NCBI GenBank assembly: GCA_022825265.1
Contig: JAJDXE010000010.1
Location: 62,001 to 126,000, forward strand
DNA length: 64,000 nt
Source: Dehalococcoidia bacterium
GTDB lineage: Bacteria; Chloroflexota; Dehalococcoidia; Bin125
Direction: 5' to 3'
Shown: piece after piece, positions 38,075-47,736 of the stretch
Layout: each line of letters begins with the position of its first letter
Position numbering within the stretch: the stretch's first letter is position 1
The notes under the pieces: model-generated
The model's input: only the letters and a program-made list of their open reading frames with translations
Databases searched by the model: none
What the model was told of the DNA's origin: nothing
Program-made: the position numbers and the translations under genes

Positions 38075-40567
38075 CTAGCGCCGACGATTCGTTCGACGGC
38101 TTCCTCTTCGACCGCCTCCGCGACGGGGCGTTTTTGGTTCTGCGAGGAGCACGAGGGCGCGGTCGAGCTCGATGGTTTCGAGGTCGTCTTCGTCCTTGAG
38201 GTTTCGTCGCTCATCACCGCTTTGCACGTATGGTCCCCAACGACCGGGACGGACGGTGACTTCTTCGCCGGTCTCCGGGTGTTCGCCGAGGGTCTTGGGC
38301 CAACGCAACCAATCGATTGCGTGCTCGAGGTTGACGTCTGCCAACTCTATGTCTTTGGGCACCGAGGCCCGTCGGGGTTTCGGCTGTCCGCGTTTTGGAC
38401 GGCCAGAGGTCTCGCCGACCTGGACGAAGGGGCCGAATCGGCCGTTGAGCAGCCAGACATCATCGTCGTAGTCGGGATGTCGTCCGAGCTTTCGCGGCAG
38501 CTGCAGCGTCGTTTCGAGCAGCTCGCCGGCTTGCTCGAGGGTGAGGTCTGCCGGCGCGAGATCGGGCGGCAGCGGCGCGGTGCGCATGTTGTCGCCAACG
38601 CCGCGACGGATGAAAGACGATCCTCCGCGAATTCGAACCTGGATGTCGTCGGGTCCGACGTGGTCATCGCCGTCCAAATCGAGGCTCAGCCCCTGTTCGT
38701 CCAGATTGAGCGCCCAGAACGGGATCGTGTCGATTTTCTCGGCGACTCGGCTCTTCAAACCGTTTTCGTCGCCGTCCTCGCCGAAGTAGAAGCCGTGCAG
38801 ATGTTCCTCCGCGCGAGCCTCGCCGCGGGCGATCTGGTCGAGGGTGTCTTCCATTTCGGCGGTGAACTCGGCGTTGACGAGATCAGAGAAGTGTTGCGTG
38901 AGTAGGTCGGTGACGCCGAATCCCAGGAATGTCGGAATCAACGTGCGTCCGCTGCGCATGACGTAGTTGCGGTCGGTGAGGGTCTTGATGATTGCTGCGT
39001 AGGTGCTGGGCCGGCCGAGCCCGTCGTCTTCCAGCTTCTTCACCAAGGATGCTTCTGTGTATCGAGGCGGGGGCTGGGACTCGCTGCCTCGCGGCTCGAA
39101 CCTGAGCAGTTGCGCGGTTTCGCCTTCTCGGACATCGGGCAGCAGTTGCTGCCCGTCGCCTCGCGGTGGCAGCACTTCGTACCAGCCTGGGAACAACACG
39201 ACCTGCCCGTTGGCAATCATTACCGCAGGATCGTCGCCTGGGTGGTCTGCCAAGGCAGCTTCCAGTTCGATCCGTGTGCGCTCGACCTGGGCGTCCGCCA
39301 TCTGGCAGGCGACGGCGCGTCGCCAGATCAGGTCATAGAGGGCCATGTCGTCGCCGTCGAGGACGCCTCGCAGCGATTCCGGTGTTCTGCCAATGTCGGT
39401 CGGTCGGATGGCTTCGTGCGCCTCCTGCGCGTTGCGCGAGCGGGTCTTGTAAGTGCGGAACTGGTGGTAGTCCTCGCCGTAGGTCGCCTGGATGTAGCTC
39501 GCGGCCTGAGCCAGGGCCTGATCGGAGAGCGTCACTGAGTCGGTGCGCATGTACGTGATGAGTCCGACGCGCTCTGCGCCCAGATCAACGCCCTGGTAGA
39601 GACGCTGGGCTGCTGCCATCGCACGAGCCGCACCCATCCCAAGCCGGTTCGACGCTGCCTGTTGCATCGTCGACGTCGTAAATGGCGGCGCCGGACGCAT
39701 CCGGGCCTGAGTCTTCGTGATCGATGAAACAAGCCAGTCCGCTTCCGTGAGGGCAGGCCGGAGATCTTCCAGCGTCTGCTCGGTTTCCCAGCGCTTGTCC
39801 GTTGCCGCGAGTTGCCCGGTCGTTGGGTCGAAGTCGGAGGTCTGGCTTGCCAGCTCAACCCCTCCCAGCGAGAGCAGTCGCGCACTGAGCTCGCTATCGC
39901 CAATCTCGAATTCGGCGTTGGCTCCCCAATACTCGGCGCTGACGAAGGCCATGCGCTCTCGTTCGCGTTCGACGAGGAATCGCAGTGCGACGCTCTGGAC
40001 TCGACCAGCGGATGTGCCCTGTCCAAGTTTTCGCCAGAGCACCGGACTGAGCGAGTAGCCATAGAGCCGGTCGAGAATGCGCCGGGATTCCTGGGCTTCG
40101 ACCAGGTTGTTGTCGATGTCGCGCGGAGATTCGAGGGCCTGTTCGATTGCCGTCGGCGTGATTTCGTGGAAAACGATGCGCTCGTACGGCACTTTCGGCT
40201 TGAGTACTTCGACGAGATGCCAGCCGATCGACTCTCCCTCGCGGTCTTCATCGGTGGCCAGCAGCACGCGGTCAGCCTGACGCAACTCTTTGCGCAGCCG
40301 CGTGACGTGTTTCTTCGATTCGCTGGGGACGATGTAGTAAGGCTGAAAGCCGTGGTCGACATCGACGGCGAAGTCGGCCCAGGGCTGTCCTTTGATCTTG
40401 GCAGGGCGTTCGGCGGCGCGGCGGGGCAGGTCGCGGACGTGACCGAAGCAGGCGCTGACCACGTAATCGTCGTCGAGGAACCTGGAAATCGTGTCGGCTT
40501 TGGCGCCGGACTCGACGATGACCAGGGTCTTCCCGTTCCCTGAGGCGGCGTCGCTAGCGTCTGGCAT
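38075..40567 (-). CDS. topA: DNA topoisomerase I
   Basis: 830 aa; relaxes negative supercoils. Toprim domain at the N-terminus (TLVIVESGAKADTISRFL; acidic DEDREGESIGWHL at ~106-118). Active-site Y339 in GLITYMRTDS. The C-terminus lacks the four-cysteine zinc fingers of E. coli TopA and instead has two or three short repeats of the form LGxHPxxxxxVxxxxGRxGPYVQxG, the Topo_C type found in many other phyla. Ends in a basic tail. Start overlaps dprA by 14 nt, a common dprA-topA-xer order. Confidence 0.96.
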   Translation of the reverse strand: MPDASDAASGNGKTLVIVESGAKADTISRFLDDDYVVSACFGHVRDLPRRAAERPAKIKGQPWADFAVDVDHGFQPYYIVPSESKKHVTRLRKELRQADRVLLATDEDREGESIGWHLVEVLKPKVPYERIVFHEITPTAIEQALESPRDIDNNLVEAQESRRILDRLYGYSLSPVLWRKLGQGTSAGRVQSVALRFLVERERERMAFVSAEYWGANAEFEIGDSELSARLLSLGGVELASQTSDFDPTTGQLAATDKRWETEQTLEDLRPALTEADWLVSSITKTQARMRPAPPFTTSTMQQAASNRLGMGAARAMAAAQRLYQGVDLGAERVGLITYMRTDSVTLSDQALAQAASYIQATYGEDYHQFRTYKTRSRNAQEAHEAIRPTDIGRTPESLRGVLDGDDMALYDLIWRRAVACQMADAQVERTRIELEAALADHPGDDPAVMIANGQVVLFPGWYEVLPPRGDGQQLLPDVREGETAQLLRFEPRGSESQPPPRYTEASLVKKLEDDGLGRPSTYAAIIKTLTDRNYVMRSGRTLIPTFLGFGVTDLLTQHFSDLVNAEFTAEMEDTLDQIARGEARAEEHLHGFYFGEDGDENGLKSRVAEKIDTIPFWALNLDEQGLSLDLDGDDHVGPDDIQVRIRGGSSFIRRGVGDNMRTAPLPPDLAPADLTLEQAGELLETTLQLPRKLGRHPDYDDDVWLLNGRFGPFVQVGETSGRPKRGQPKPRRASVPKDIELADVNLEHAIDWLRWPKTLGEHPETGEEVTVRPGRWGPYVQSGDERRNLKDEDDLETIELDRALVLLAEPKTPRRGGGRRGSRRTNRRR

Positions 40568-41663
40568 AAGTCATTGGTCCTACTTGATGAATAAAGCCTT
40601 TGAGTTCGAGGGTCGCCATCGCAGCGGCGGTCTCGTGGACGGGTTGCTGGATCAGGCGCGAGAGTTCGTCCACGTGGATTGGTTCGCTACCGAGCTGTTC
40701 TAGCAGCAGCGCTTCCATCGGGTCCTCCGGTAGCTGCTCGACCAACTCGGCCTGACGCTCGATCGGCCCCAGGTTGAGCTCGTCGAGTACATCCTGGGCG
40801 CAAGTGACGAGCTTACCCAAGCCGCGCTTGATGACGTTGTTCGCGCCGGTGGATTGCTCCGAGGTGATCGGACCGGGCACGGCGAACACCTCACGTCCCT
40901 GGTCGAGCGCTGAGGTCACGGTATGCCAGGTTCCTGATTTTTCCCCGGCCTCGGTGACGAGTGTGCCCAGGGTGACACCGGCGATGATGCGGTTTCGGCG
41001 AGGGAAGTACCGGGCGTCGGGACGCTTGCCCAGCGGGTATTCGCTGAGCATGGCCCCTCCACTGTCGAGAATTCTGGCCGCCATACCCTTGTGTTCCGGC
41101 GGATACACGCGATCGAGTCCGCTGGCCACGACCGCGAGGGTGCGTCCGTTCTGATCGAGGGCAGTCTCGTGCGCGATGCCATCGACTCCGCGGGCGAGGC
41201 CCGAGACGATGGTGAGGCCGGCGGCCGCGAGCTCGGAGGTCAGGGATCGGGTTGCCTGGACTCCGTAGGAAGTCGGGCGTCGAGTGCCGACGATGGCCAG
41301 TGACCATTCGTCCCGCTCGACTAATTCGCCACGGATGTACAGCAACGGCGGTGGATCGGGGATTTCGCGCAGGCGCCGGGGATAGCGGTGGTCGTCGCGC
41401 GTTAGGGCGTTGATTCCGGCGTCGAGCATTCGACCGTAGGCCTCGGCCGGATCGAGAGTCGCGCGAGTGGTCTCGAATTCCTCGATGGTTCGTTGATCCA
41501 ACCCAGCTTCGTGGAGCTGCGTGCGGTCGGCGCTCCAAGCCTCGTCGAGACTGCCGAAGTATCGTTCGAGTCCGGACATCCGCGCAGGGCCGATGCCGGT
41601 GACGTGCGTGAACGCAACTCGGTACTGGAGATCGTCGGCGGGGTGATCGGTGAATTGGGGCAC
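40554..41663 (-). CDS. dprA: DNA-processing protein DprA
   Basis: 369 aa; loads RecA on incoming single-stranded DNA in transformation. SAM/HhH-like N-terminal region (HVTGIGPARMSGLERYFG), Rossmann core with IVGTRRPTSYGVQATRSL and VSGLARGVDGIAHETAL, NRIIAGVTLGTLVTEAG, and a C-terminal winged-helix (EALLLEQLGSEPIHVDEL). Complete. Suggests at least potential for DNA uptake; no com genes in the window. Confidence 0.95.
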   Translation of the reverse strand: MPQFTDHPADDLQYRVAFTHVTGIGPARMSGLERYFGSLDEAWSADRTQLHEAGLDQRTIEEFETTRATLDPAEAYGRMLDAGINALTRDDHRYPRRLREIPDPPPLLYIRGELVERDEWSLAIVGTRRPTSYGVQATRSLTSELAAAGLTIVSGLARGVDGIAHETALDQNGRTLAVVASGLDRVYPPEHKGMAARILDSGGAMLSEYPLGKRPDARYFPRRNRIIAGVTLGTLVTEAGEKSGTWHTVTSALDQGREVFAVPGPITSEQSTGANNVIKRGLGKLVTCAQDVLDELNLGPIERQAELVEQLPEDPMEALLLEQLGSEPIHVDELSRLIQQPVHETAAAMATLELKGFIHQVGPMTYARR

Positions 41664-41680
41664 GAGCGCTCACACTAGCG

Positions 41681-42955
41681 CTAGATGGCCTTGTTGTCAG
41701 CAGCGGTGGATTCGCTGGCATGCGCGCGCATCTGCACGACACGACGTCCGTTCATGCGCTCGACGACCACCGTCAGCGTGCCCAGGCTTACTTCGTCGCC
41801 GACCTCCGGAATGCGTCCGAGGTGGTCGAAAACGAGGCCGGCGACCGTGTCATAATCGGCCGCCTCGATGTGTCCGCCGATCTGCTCAAGCGACGCCAGC
41901 GGGGCGCGGCCGTCCAGGATCAGGGCGCCGTCGACCAAGCGCGCCTCTTCATCGTCTGCGCCCGCCGGGTCGAACTCGTCGGCGATTTCGCCAACGATTT
42001 CCTCGAGGATGTCCTCCAATGTGATCAGTCCTGCGGTGCCGCCGTATTCGTCCAGGACGATTGCCATATGCACCCTGGAGCCGCGCAGCTCGTGGAGCAG
42101 GTCATCGATGAGCTTGGATTCCGGTACGAAGATTGGCTCGCGACCGATCTGGGAAATCGGCCGCTCGGGATCTTTGAGGATCTCCGCCATCAGGTCCTTG
42201 GCGTAGACGATGCCAGTGATGTTGTCGATTGAGTCCTCGTAGATCGGAACTCGCGAGAAGCCGTGCTCGAGCAGGAAGTTTGCTGCACTTGTGAGCTCGG
42301 TGCTCGACTGTAGCGCCGCGATGTCCGGGCGGGGAGTCATTGCTTCACGGACGATCCGGTCGCCGATAGTCATGATTCCCCGGATCATCTCGCGTTCGTC
42401 TTCGGCGATGGTTTCGTTTTCTTGCTCGATGAGTACTTCGATGTCGGTTGGCTGCGGCGCGACCTCGGTGTGGCGGCGCCCGAGTCCGGTGACCAATCTT
42501 GCGGGAGCCTCGAGAATCGCGGCGGGAATCAGGAAGACGGCATCGAGCAGATCGATCGCCGGGACAAAGTTCATGGCAAAACCCTCAGGCCAGGTCGCGG
42601 CCAGGCGTCTGGGCACGGAGTGAATCAAAGCGGCAACGATCGCAGAGACCAGACCGGTGATGACCATCGTCTCCCACTGGAAGCCTGTCTCGCGGATCAC
42701 GATGTAGAAGATGGCGGTGAAGCCGCTGGCTACGGCGACGGTGCGTCCGACGGCAAATGAGCCGAGCGCGCGCTCTCGGTCGGCGGTGATCTGGGTGAGC
42801 CGATTGGCGCGCCGACTGTCTGGCTGGCGGCTGGCGAGCAAGCGGGCTCGGGATCGGGAAAGAGAGATCACGCCTGCTTCTGCGATCGCTTCAAGGGTCA
42901 GCAATGTGACCGCGAGGATCAGGATGACGAGGGCGATGATGGCGCTCTCGCTCAT
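41681..42955 (-). CDS. CNNM/HlyC-CorC family membrane protein with CBS pair
   Basis: 424 aa. N-terminal membrane domain with ~3-4 helices ([53 protein letters not shown]), then a CBS pair ([13 protein letters not shown] and [14 protein letters not shown]) and the CorC/HlyC C-terminal domain ([23 protein letters not shown]). Such proteins are linked to Mg2+/Co2+ efflux. Its stop overlaps the glmU end... the start ATG 42955 overlaps the glmU stop by 4 nt. Confidence 0.9.
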   Translation of the reverse strand: MSESAIIALVILILAVTLLTLEAIAEAGVISLSRSRARLLASRQPDSRRANRLTQITADRERALGSFAVGRTVAVASGFTAIFYIVIRETGFQWETMVITGLVSAIVAALIHSVPRRLAATWPEGFAMNFVPAIDLLDAVFLIPAAILEAPARLVTGLGRRHTEVAPQPTDIEVLIEQENETIAEDEREMIRGIMTIGDRIVREAMTPRPDIAALQSSTELTSAANFLLEHGFSRVPIYEDSIDNITGIVYAKDLMAEILKDPERPISQIGREPIFVPESKLIDDLLHELRGSRVHMAIVLDEYGGTAGLITLEDILEEIVGEIADEFDPAGADDEEARLVDGALILDGRAPLASLEQIGGHIEAADYDTVAGLVFDHLGRIPEVGDEVSLGTLTVVVERMNGRRVVQMRAHASESTAADNKAI

Positions 42956-44370
42956 GAGCCGCGCTCCTCACCTTGTCGAGAGCGTCTGGTCGGTGTCAGC
43001 CGCGCTGGATGGCCGACTGCGTTGCCGTCGTCTGGGATGTCCCTGGTGACGACTGCGCCAGCTCCCGTGCGGGCTCGATCGCCGATCCGAACCGGAGCGA
43101 TCAGCATGGTGTCAGAGCCAATGAACGCGTCTTCGCCGATGACCGTGCGCTGTTTGGACTGTCCGTCGAAGTTGCACGTGATCGCGCCCGCGCCAATGTT
43201 CGTTCGAGCGCCGACAACGGCATCGCCGACATAACTGAAGTGTCCGATCTGAACGTGTTCACCGATGCGCGCTTCTTTCAGCTCCGCGTGGGTGCCGATG
43301 TGGACGTGCGAGTCGATTTCGCAGCCTGGCCGAATGGTGGAGTATGGGCCGACTTCTACATCGTCGCGGAGGGTTGAGCCTCGGATCGTGCAGGATTCGA
43401 CAGTGCATCGCTGGCCGAGGTGTGCATCCTCAAGGATGGCATTCGGACCAACTCGGGAACCGACCCGGATGGTGGTGGCGCCTCGTAAGTGGCTGCCGGG
43501 CTCGATGATTGCGCCCGCTTCGATCGAGGCGCCGGCATCGATCCAGGCCGCATGTCGGTCGCGAATATGCACGCCTGATTCCAGTAACTCATCGATGATG
43601 CGTCGGCGCATTACCACCTCGGCGTCCGCGACATCCGCGGGAGTCTCGACGTTGAGCCGCCCATCGGGCGTCTCCATCTGGACAGCAACCGCTGTTCCTC
43701 TCGAAACAGCCTCAGGTACAGCGTCTGTGACGTACGGCTCTCCAGAACTCTTGGAGTCTGAGACGATTCGTTCCAGCGTTGGCCAGAGGAAATCTGCCTT
43801 GAACACATAGAAGCCGAGGTTTACCTCGCGAGTGTTGCGCTCGGTCGGCGACGCATCCCGCCACTCGACGATTCCGCGCAGATCGTTACGTTCGTCTCGG
43901 ATGATCCGGCCCATCTTCGCCGGGTTGTCGACGCATGTTGTGCTGATGACTGCTTCCGCGTCGCTTGGGCACATCAGCATTCGGACGTGCTCCGAAGTGA
44001 TCAGCGGGAGGTCGCCGTTGACGACGAACAGGTGTGATGTCTGGACCTCAGGTCGAGCAGCCAGCACCGCGTCGGCGGTGCCATTCGGGTCCTGCTGAAC
44101 CGCGAAGCGCAGATTGAGACATCCCGAATCGTGCGTAAGACCTTCTCGGACCAGATCGCCGCGTTCGCCCGGAGGGATGACAACCACGGCCTGACTGATC
44201 CCAGCTCCTGCGATTGCATGCAGCACGTGCGCCGCCATCGCTCGGCCACAAATCGGGAACAGTGGTTTGGGTGTGTCGGAACGCAGTCGCTGGCCGCGTC
44301 CGGCAGCTAACACGACGGCCGTGATATGGGAGGACGGTTCAGATTCTGGTGGATCGTCGTCGGAACTCAA
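42952..44370 (-). CDS. glmU: Bifunctional UDP-GlcNAc pyrophosphorylase / glucosamine-1-P N-acetyltransferase
   Basis: 472 aa. N-terminal nucleotidyltransferase: VVLAAGRGQRLRSDTPKPLFPICG, VNGDLPLI. C-terminal left-handed beta-helix with hexapeptide repeats (from ~residue 255, IRVGSRVGPNAILEDAHLG; HVQIGHFSYVGDAVVGARTNIGAGAITCNFDG). Makes UDP-GlcNAc for the wall, downstream of GlmS. First gene of the long minus-strand run, divergent from alaS. Confidence 0.95.
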   Translation of the reverse strand: MSSDDDPPESEPSSHITAVVLAAGRGQRLRSDTPKPLFPICGRAMAAHVLHAIAGAGISQAVVVIPPGERGDLVREGLTHDSGCLNLRFAVQQDPNGTADAVLAARPEVQTSHLFVVNGDLPLITSEHVRMLMCPSDAEAVISTTCVDNPAKMGRIIRDERNDLRGIVEWRDASPTERNTREVNLGFYVFKADFLWPTLERIVSDSKSSGEPYVTDAVPEAVSRGTAVAVQMETPDGRLNVETPADVADAEVVMRRRIIDELLESGVHIRDRHAAWIDAGASIEAGAIIEPGSHLRGATTIRVGSRVGPNAILEDAHLGQRCTVESCTIRGSTLRDDVEVGPYSTIRPGCEIDSHVHIGTHAELKEARIGEHVQIGHFSYVGDAVVGARTNIGAGAITCNFDGQSKQRTVIGEDAFIGSDTMLIAPVRIGDRARTGAGAVVTRDIPDDGNAVGHPARLTPTRRSRQGEERGS

Positions 44371-44564
44371 GCGGGGCTCCGATTCAAGCAGCCGGTGCAG
44401 TAACGCTACGTAGCCGATTCGCGCACTGTCAACTGTCGCAGCGACTCGGAATGGATCGACCCTGGGTCGACTTCGTTGCTGCGTATACTCGGAGATTGCA
44501 GCCCGCGTTCAGCGTGAAGCTGCGCCAGCGTGCGCGAATACACCCTCAAGGCGGCCTTTGAGCT
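44371..44564. promoter_or_regulatory. Divergent glmU/alaS promoter region
   Basis: 194 nt. A hairpin-forming sequence spans 44438-44482: outer arms GCAGCGAC / GTTGCTGC and inner arms TCGACCC / GGTCGA. Right after it is TATACT (44484-44489), a good -10 for alaS on the plus strand with no clear -35. If used, the transcript would have a ~70-nt leader. The hairpin overlapping the -35 area could be an operator. No T-box or tRNA is present. Confidence 0.4.
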
Positions 44565-47213
44565 ATGGACGCACAGACCATTCGACAGACCTTCACCGAT
44601 TTCTTCGTTGATCGCGACCACCTGGCCGTTGCGTCGGCGCCACTCACGGCGCCCGGCGACCCGACCCTGCTCTTTACCAGCGCCGGCATGGTGCCGTTCA
44701 AGCCGTATTTTCTCGGCGAAGCGCAACCGCCGCACCATCGGCTGACGTCGATTCAGAAGTGTTTCCGCACCACTGACATCGATGAGGTCGGCGACGCATC
44801 GCACCTGACGATGTTCGAGATGCTGGGCAACTTTTCGCTGGGAGACTATTTCAAGGCCGAGGCGCAGGCGTGGGCCTGGGAGTTGGTCACGGACGTGATC
44901 GGCATCGCACCGGAGCGACTCGTCGCGACTGTCTTCACCGACGACGACTATGCCTACGACCAGTGGAAGAAGATCGGGCTACCGGACTCGAAGATTTATC
45001 GCTATGGCGAGGATCAGGGCAACTTCTGGGCGGCGGGACCGACTGGACCTTGCGGGCCATGCTCTGAGCTGCACTACGACATGCGTCCGGGCTACCGGGA
45101 CGATGCTGGTCCTGCAGAGGCGGACGAGAAGTGGCTTGAGATCTGGAATCTCGTTTTCATGCAGTGGACGCGGTTTGACGATGGGACACGGGCGGATCTG
45201 CCTGCCCAGAGCATCGACACCGGCGCGGGTCTCGAGCGCTGGGCGATGATGCTGCAGGACCAGGACAATCTCTACGACACCGACCTGTTTGCGCCGCTGT
45301 TGGGCTATATCGGCGGGCGCTGCGATCTCGACTATCACACGGCGAGCGAGGCTCAGCGCCGCGCGATGCGGGTGGTCGCGGAGCACGGCCGCGCGATGAC
45401 GTTCCTGATCGCCGACGGCGCGCTGCCGGGCAACGAAGGTCGCGGATACGTCCTGCGCCGGCTGATTCGTCGGGCGCTCTACATGGCGGATTCGCTCGGC
45501 ATCGAGGAAGACCTGCTCTCGGACCTGGCGGTCGAAGTGCGCGGAGGCATGGGCGCCTGGTATCCGGAATTGATCGAGCATTCTGCTCTGGTAGCCAACG
45601 TGCTCGACCAGGAGGAGCATCGCTTCCGTCGGACGCTCTCGACCGGGCGCTCGTTGCTTGAAGGCCGTATCGCCGAGCTGGGCTCAGGCACCATTTCTGG
45701 ACGTGATGCCTTCGAGCTCTATGACACCTATGGCCTGCCCTTCGAGGTCACCGCTGAAGTCGCGCGCGAGAACGATGCACTGTCGGATGAAGCGGCGGTG
45801 CGCGCCGAGTTTGAAGGCGCTCTGGAAGAACAGCGTGAACGATCACGTCAACAGGCGACGTTTGCCTACGACGAAGAAGCAGCCAGCTACGCCGAGTTGG
45901 AAGCGGCGACGGCGTTCTCCGGATACGAATCTGTTGAGGCTGAAGCCGAGATCGTGGCCATTGTCGCCGGCGGTGAGCGTGTGGCGCGTGCTTCGGTCGG
46001 CGAGGACGTCAGCGTGGTCCTCGATCAGACACCCTTCTATCCGGAGGGCGGCGGGCAAGTCGGAGATGCGGGTTGGCTGCGCGGCAGCGACCTGCAAGTG
46101 GATATCGACGACACACGCGCGTTTGGGGATGTGATCGCGCATGTTGGCAAGGTGGTCTCCGGCGGGATTGCAGTTGGCGAGCAGGTGACGGCGACCGTTA
46201 GTCGGGATCGGCGAGCCGACGCTGCTCGGAATCACACGGCCACCCACTTGCTGCATGCCGCGCTTCGACATGTGCTGGGTGAGCATGTCCGACAGGCTGG
46301 TTCGCTGGTCGCGCCCGACCACCTTCGCTTTGACTACACCCAGCCCGAGGCTCCGGCGGCTGCCGACCTGCGGGAGGTGCAACAGCTGGTGCAGGAGCGG
46401 ATTCGGGAGAACATCCCGGTTTCGACATCGGAGATGTCGTATGACGATGCGCTGAAGACGGGTGCGATGGCGATTTTCGGCGAGAAGTATGAGACGGACG
46501 TCCGTGTCGTAGAAATCTGCGACCCAGCGCCTCACGTCCACGACTGCTTTTCCAAGGAGCTCTGCGGAGGTACGCATGCGCCAGCGACCGGCTTCGTTGG
46601 AGCATTCCAGATCATTTCCGAAGGGAGCGTGGGCGCCGGCGTCCGACGGATCGAGGCGTTGACCGGTTCAGCGGCTTCCGATTGGACGGATCAGCGGCTT
46701 GATGCACTATCTGAGATCGCGACCGCCGTTCGTGCGACTCCGGACACCGCGGGCGACCGCATTGCTCAGCTGCAGACTGAGGCGGCAGAGCTGCGACGCC
46801 GTCTACAGGCGGTTGAGGCGAAGACCGGCGCGAGTGTTGCGGAGCAACTCGCGGCCGATGCATCACAGGTTGGCGATGTTGCTGTCGCCGTGGGTCGTGT
46901 GGCCGTTGAATCGGCGGACGCTTTACGTCGAGCTGGCGACGAAGTCCGGCGACGGATCACCGAAAGTGGGCGTGAAGGCGTCATCGTTCTTGGCGCAGTT
47001 GCCAATGATCGACCGTTGTTCGTCGCCATGGCGACCGAAGGTGCGGTGGCTGGTGGTGTGGACGCGGGGAAGCTCATTGGTGGCGTTGCTCGGATCGCCG
47101 GCGGGGGCGGAGGCGGAAGTCCAGAGATGGCTCAGGCCGGCGGCCGTCATGCGGACACACTCGACGAGGCGCTCGGCACGGCGATTGATGCAGTCCGGGA
47201 GCAGCTTGGATAA
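44565..47213 (+). CDS. alaS: Alanyl-tRNA synthetase
   Basis: 882 aa. Class II core begins TIRQTFTDFFVDRDHLAVASAPL and contains the motif LLFTSAGMVPFKPYFLG and FRTTDIDEVGDASHLTMFEMLGNFS. The editing domain has HTATHLLHAAL and the zinc-type CGGTHAPATG. The C-terminal DHHA1 part ends with GGGGGGSPEMAQAGG. Full length. First gene of alaS-ruvX-mltG-aroE-...-acyP. Confidence 0.97.
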   Translation: MDAQTIRQTFTDFFVDRDHLAVASAPLTAPGDPTLLFTSAGMVPFKPYFLGEAQPPHHRLTSIQKCFRTTDIDEVGDASHLTMFEMLGNFSLGDYFKAEAQAWAWELVTDVIGIAPERLVATVFTDDDYAYDQWKKIGLPDSKIYRYGEDQGNFWAAGPTGPCGPCSELHYDMRPGYRDDAGPAEADEKWLEIWNLVFMQWTRFDDGTRADLPAQSIDTGAGLERWAMMLQDQDNLYDTDLFAPLLGYIGGRCDLDYHTASEAQRRAMRVVAEHGRAMTFLIADGALPGNEGRGYVLRRLIRRALYMADSLGIEEDLLSDLAVEVRGGMGAWYPELIEHSALVANVLDQEEHRFRRTLSTGRSLLEGRIAELGSGTISGRDAFELYDTYGLPFEVTAEVARENDALSDEAAVRAEFEGALEEQRERSRQQATFAYDEEAASYAELEAATAFSGYESVEAEAEIVAIVAGGERVARASVGEDVSVVLDQTPFYPEGGGQVGDAGWLRGSDLQVDIDDTRAFGDVIAHVGKVVSGGIAVGEQVTATVSRDRRADAARNHTATHLLHAALRHVLGEHVRQAGSLVAPDHLRFDYTQPEAPAAADLREVQQLVQERIRENIPVSTSEMSYDDALKTGAMAIFGEKYETDVRVVEICDPAPHVHDCFSKELCGGTHAPATGFVGAFQIISEGSVGAGVRRIEALTGSAASDWTDQRLDALSEIATAVRATPDTAGDRIAQLQTEAAELRRRLQAVEAKTGASVAEQLAADASQVGDVAVAVGRVAVESADALRRAGDEVRRRITESGREGVIVLGAVANDRPLFVAMATEGAVAGGVDAGKLIGGVARIAGGGGGGSPEMAQAGGRHADTLDEALGTAIDAVREQLG

Positions 47214-47223
47214 GACTCGTTCC

Positions 47224-47736
47224 ATGGCGCCGATGAGCGAAGGGTGCGCAGTCGGGATCGATCCCGGCGAACGCTGGGTCGGCGTGGCTCGTGCGGCGAA
47301 GGGTTCATCGCTGGCGCTGCCTGTTGGGACGCTGGACCGCCGGGCAGGAGATCGCGCGACGGCCGACGCACTGAGGTCGATGCTGGGGAGCGAGCTTGTT
47401 TCTGAGTTGATTGTTGGCGTACCGCTCCGTCCTGACGGCACAGAGGATGTGCAAGCCGCTGCGTTTCGAGAGTTTGGCGAGGCACTCGCCGCGTCTCTCG
47501 GCGCGATATGTGTCCCGCAAGACGAGCGATTCTCCAGCGAAGTTTCCACGAGCCTGGAACTAAGGTCCAAGCCCGGAACTGGCCGCAAATCTCGAGCGCA
47601 GGGACGCAGGAGCGTCCAACGCCAACAACGGGATCGTGAGCGCTCTCACGCGGCGGCGGCGGCTCGCATCCTGCAGCGCTGGCTGGATGCTCGCGACAGG
47701 CGGCGAGCGAGAGGCATCGCGGACAGCGAAGCTTGA
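47224..47736 (+). CDS. ruvX: RuvX/YqgF-family Holliday-junction resolvase-like protein
   Basis: 170 aa from ATG 47224. RNase H-fold family with AVGIDPGERWVGVA (D13), LIVGVPLRPDG and DERFSS (100-105). The last conserved acid, normally Asp before AAxxIL, is replaced: the aligned segment reads RSHAAAAARILQ, with H142 in its place. The stretch before it is unusually basic. Family members act in pre-16S rRNA processing or junction cleavage; the missing acid makes catalytic competence doubtful. Overlaps mltG (TGATG). Confidence 0.8.
   Translation: MAPMSEGCAVGIDPGERWVGVARAAKGSSLALPVGTLDRRAGDRATADALRSMLGSELVSELIVGVPLRPDGTEDVQAAAFREFGEALAASLGAICVPQDERFSSEVSTSLELRSKPGTGRKSRAQGRRSVQRQQRDRERSHAAAAARILQRWLDARDRRRARGIADSEA

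Noticed and set aside
44371..44564. tRNA or T-box before alaS
   Set aside because: No cloverleaf, no acceptor/T-loop pattern and no T-box sequence found.
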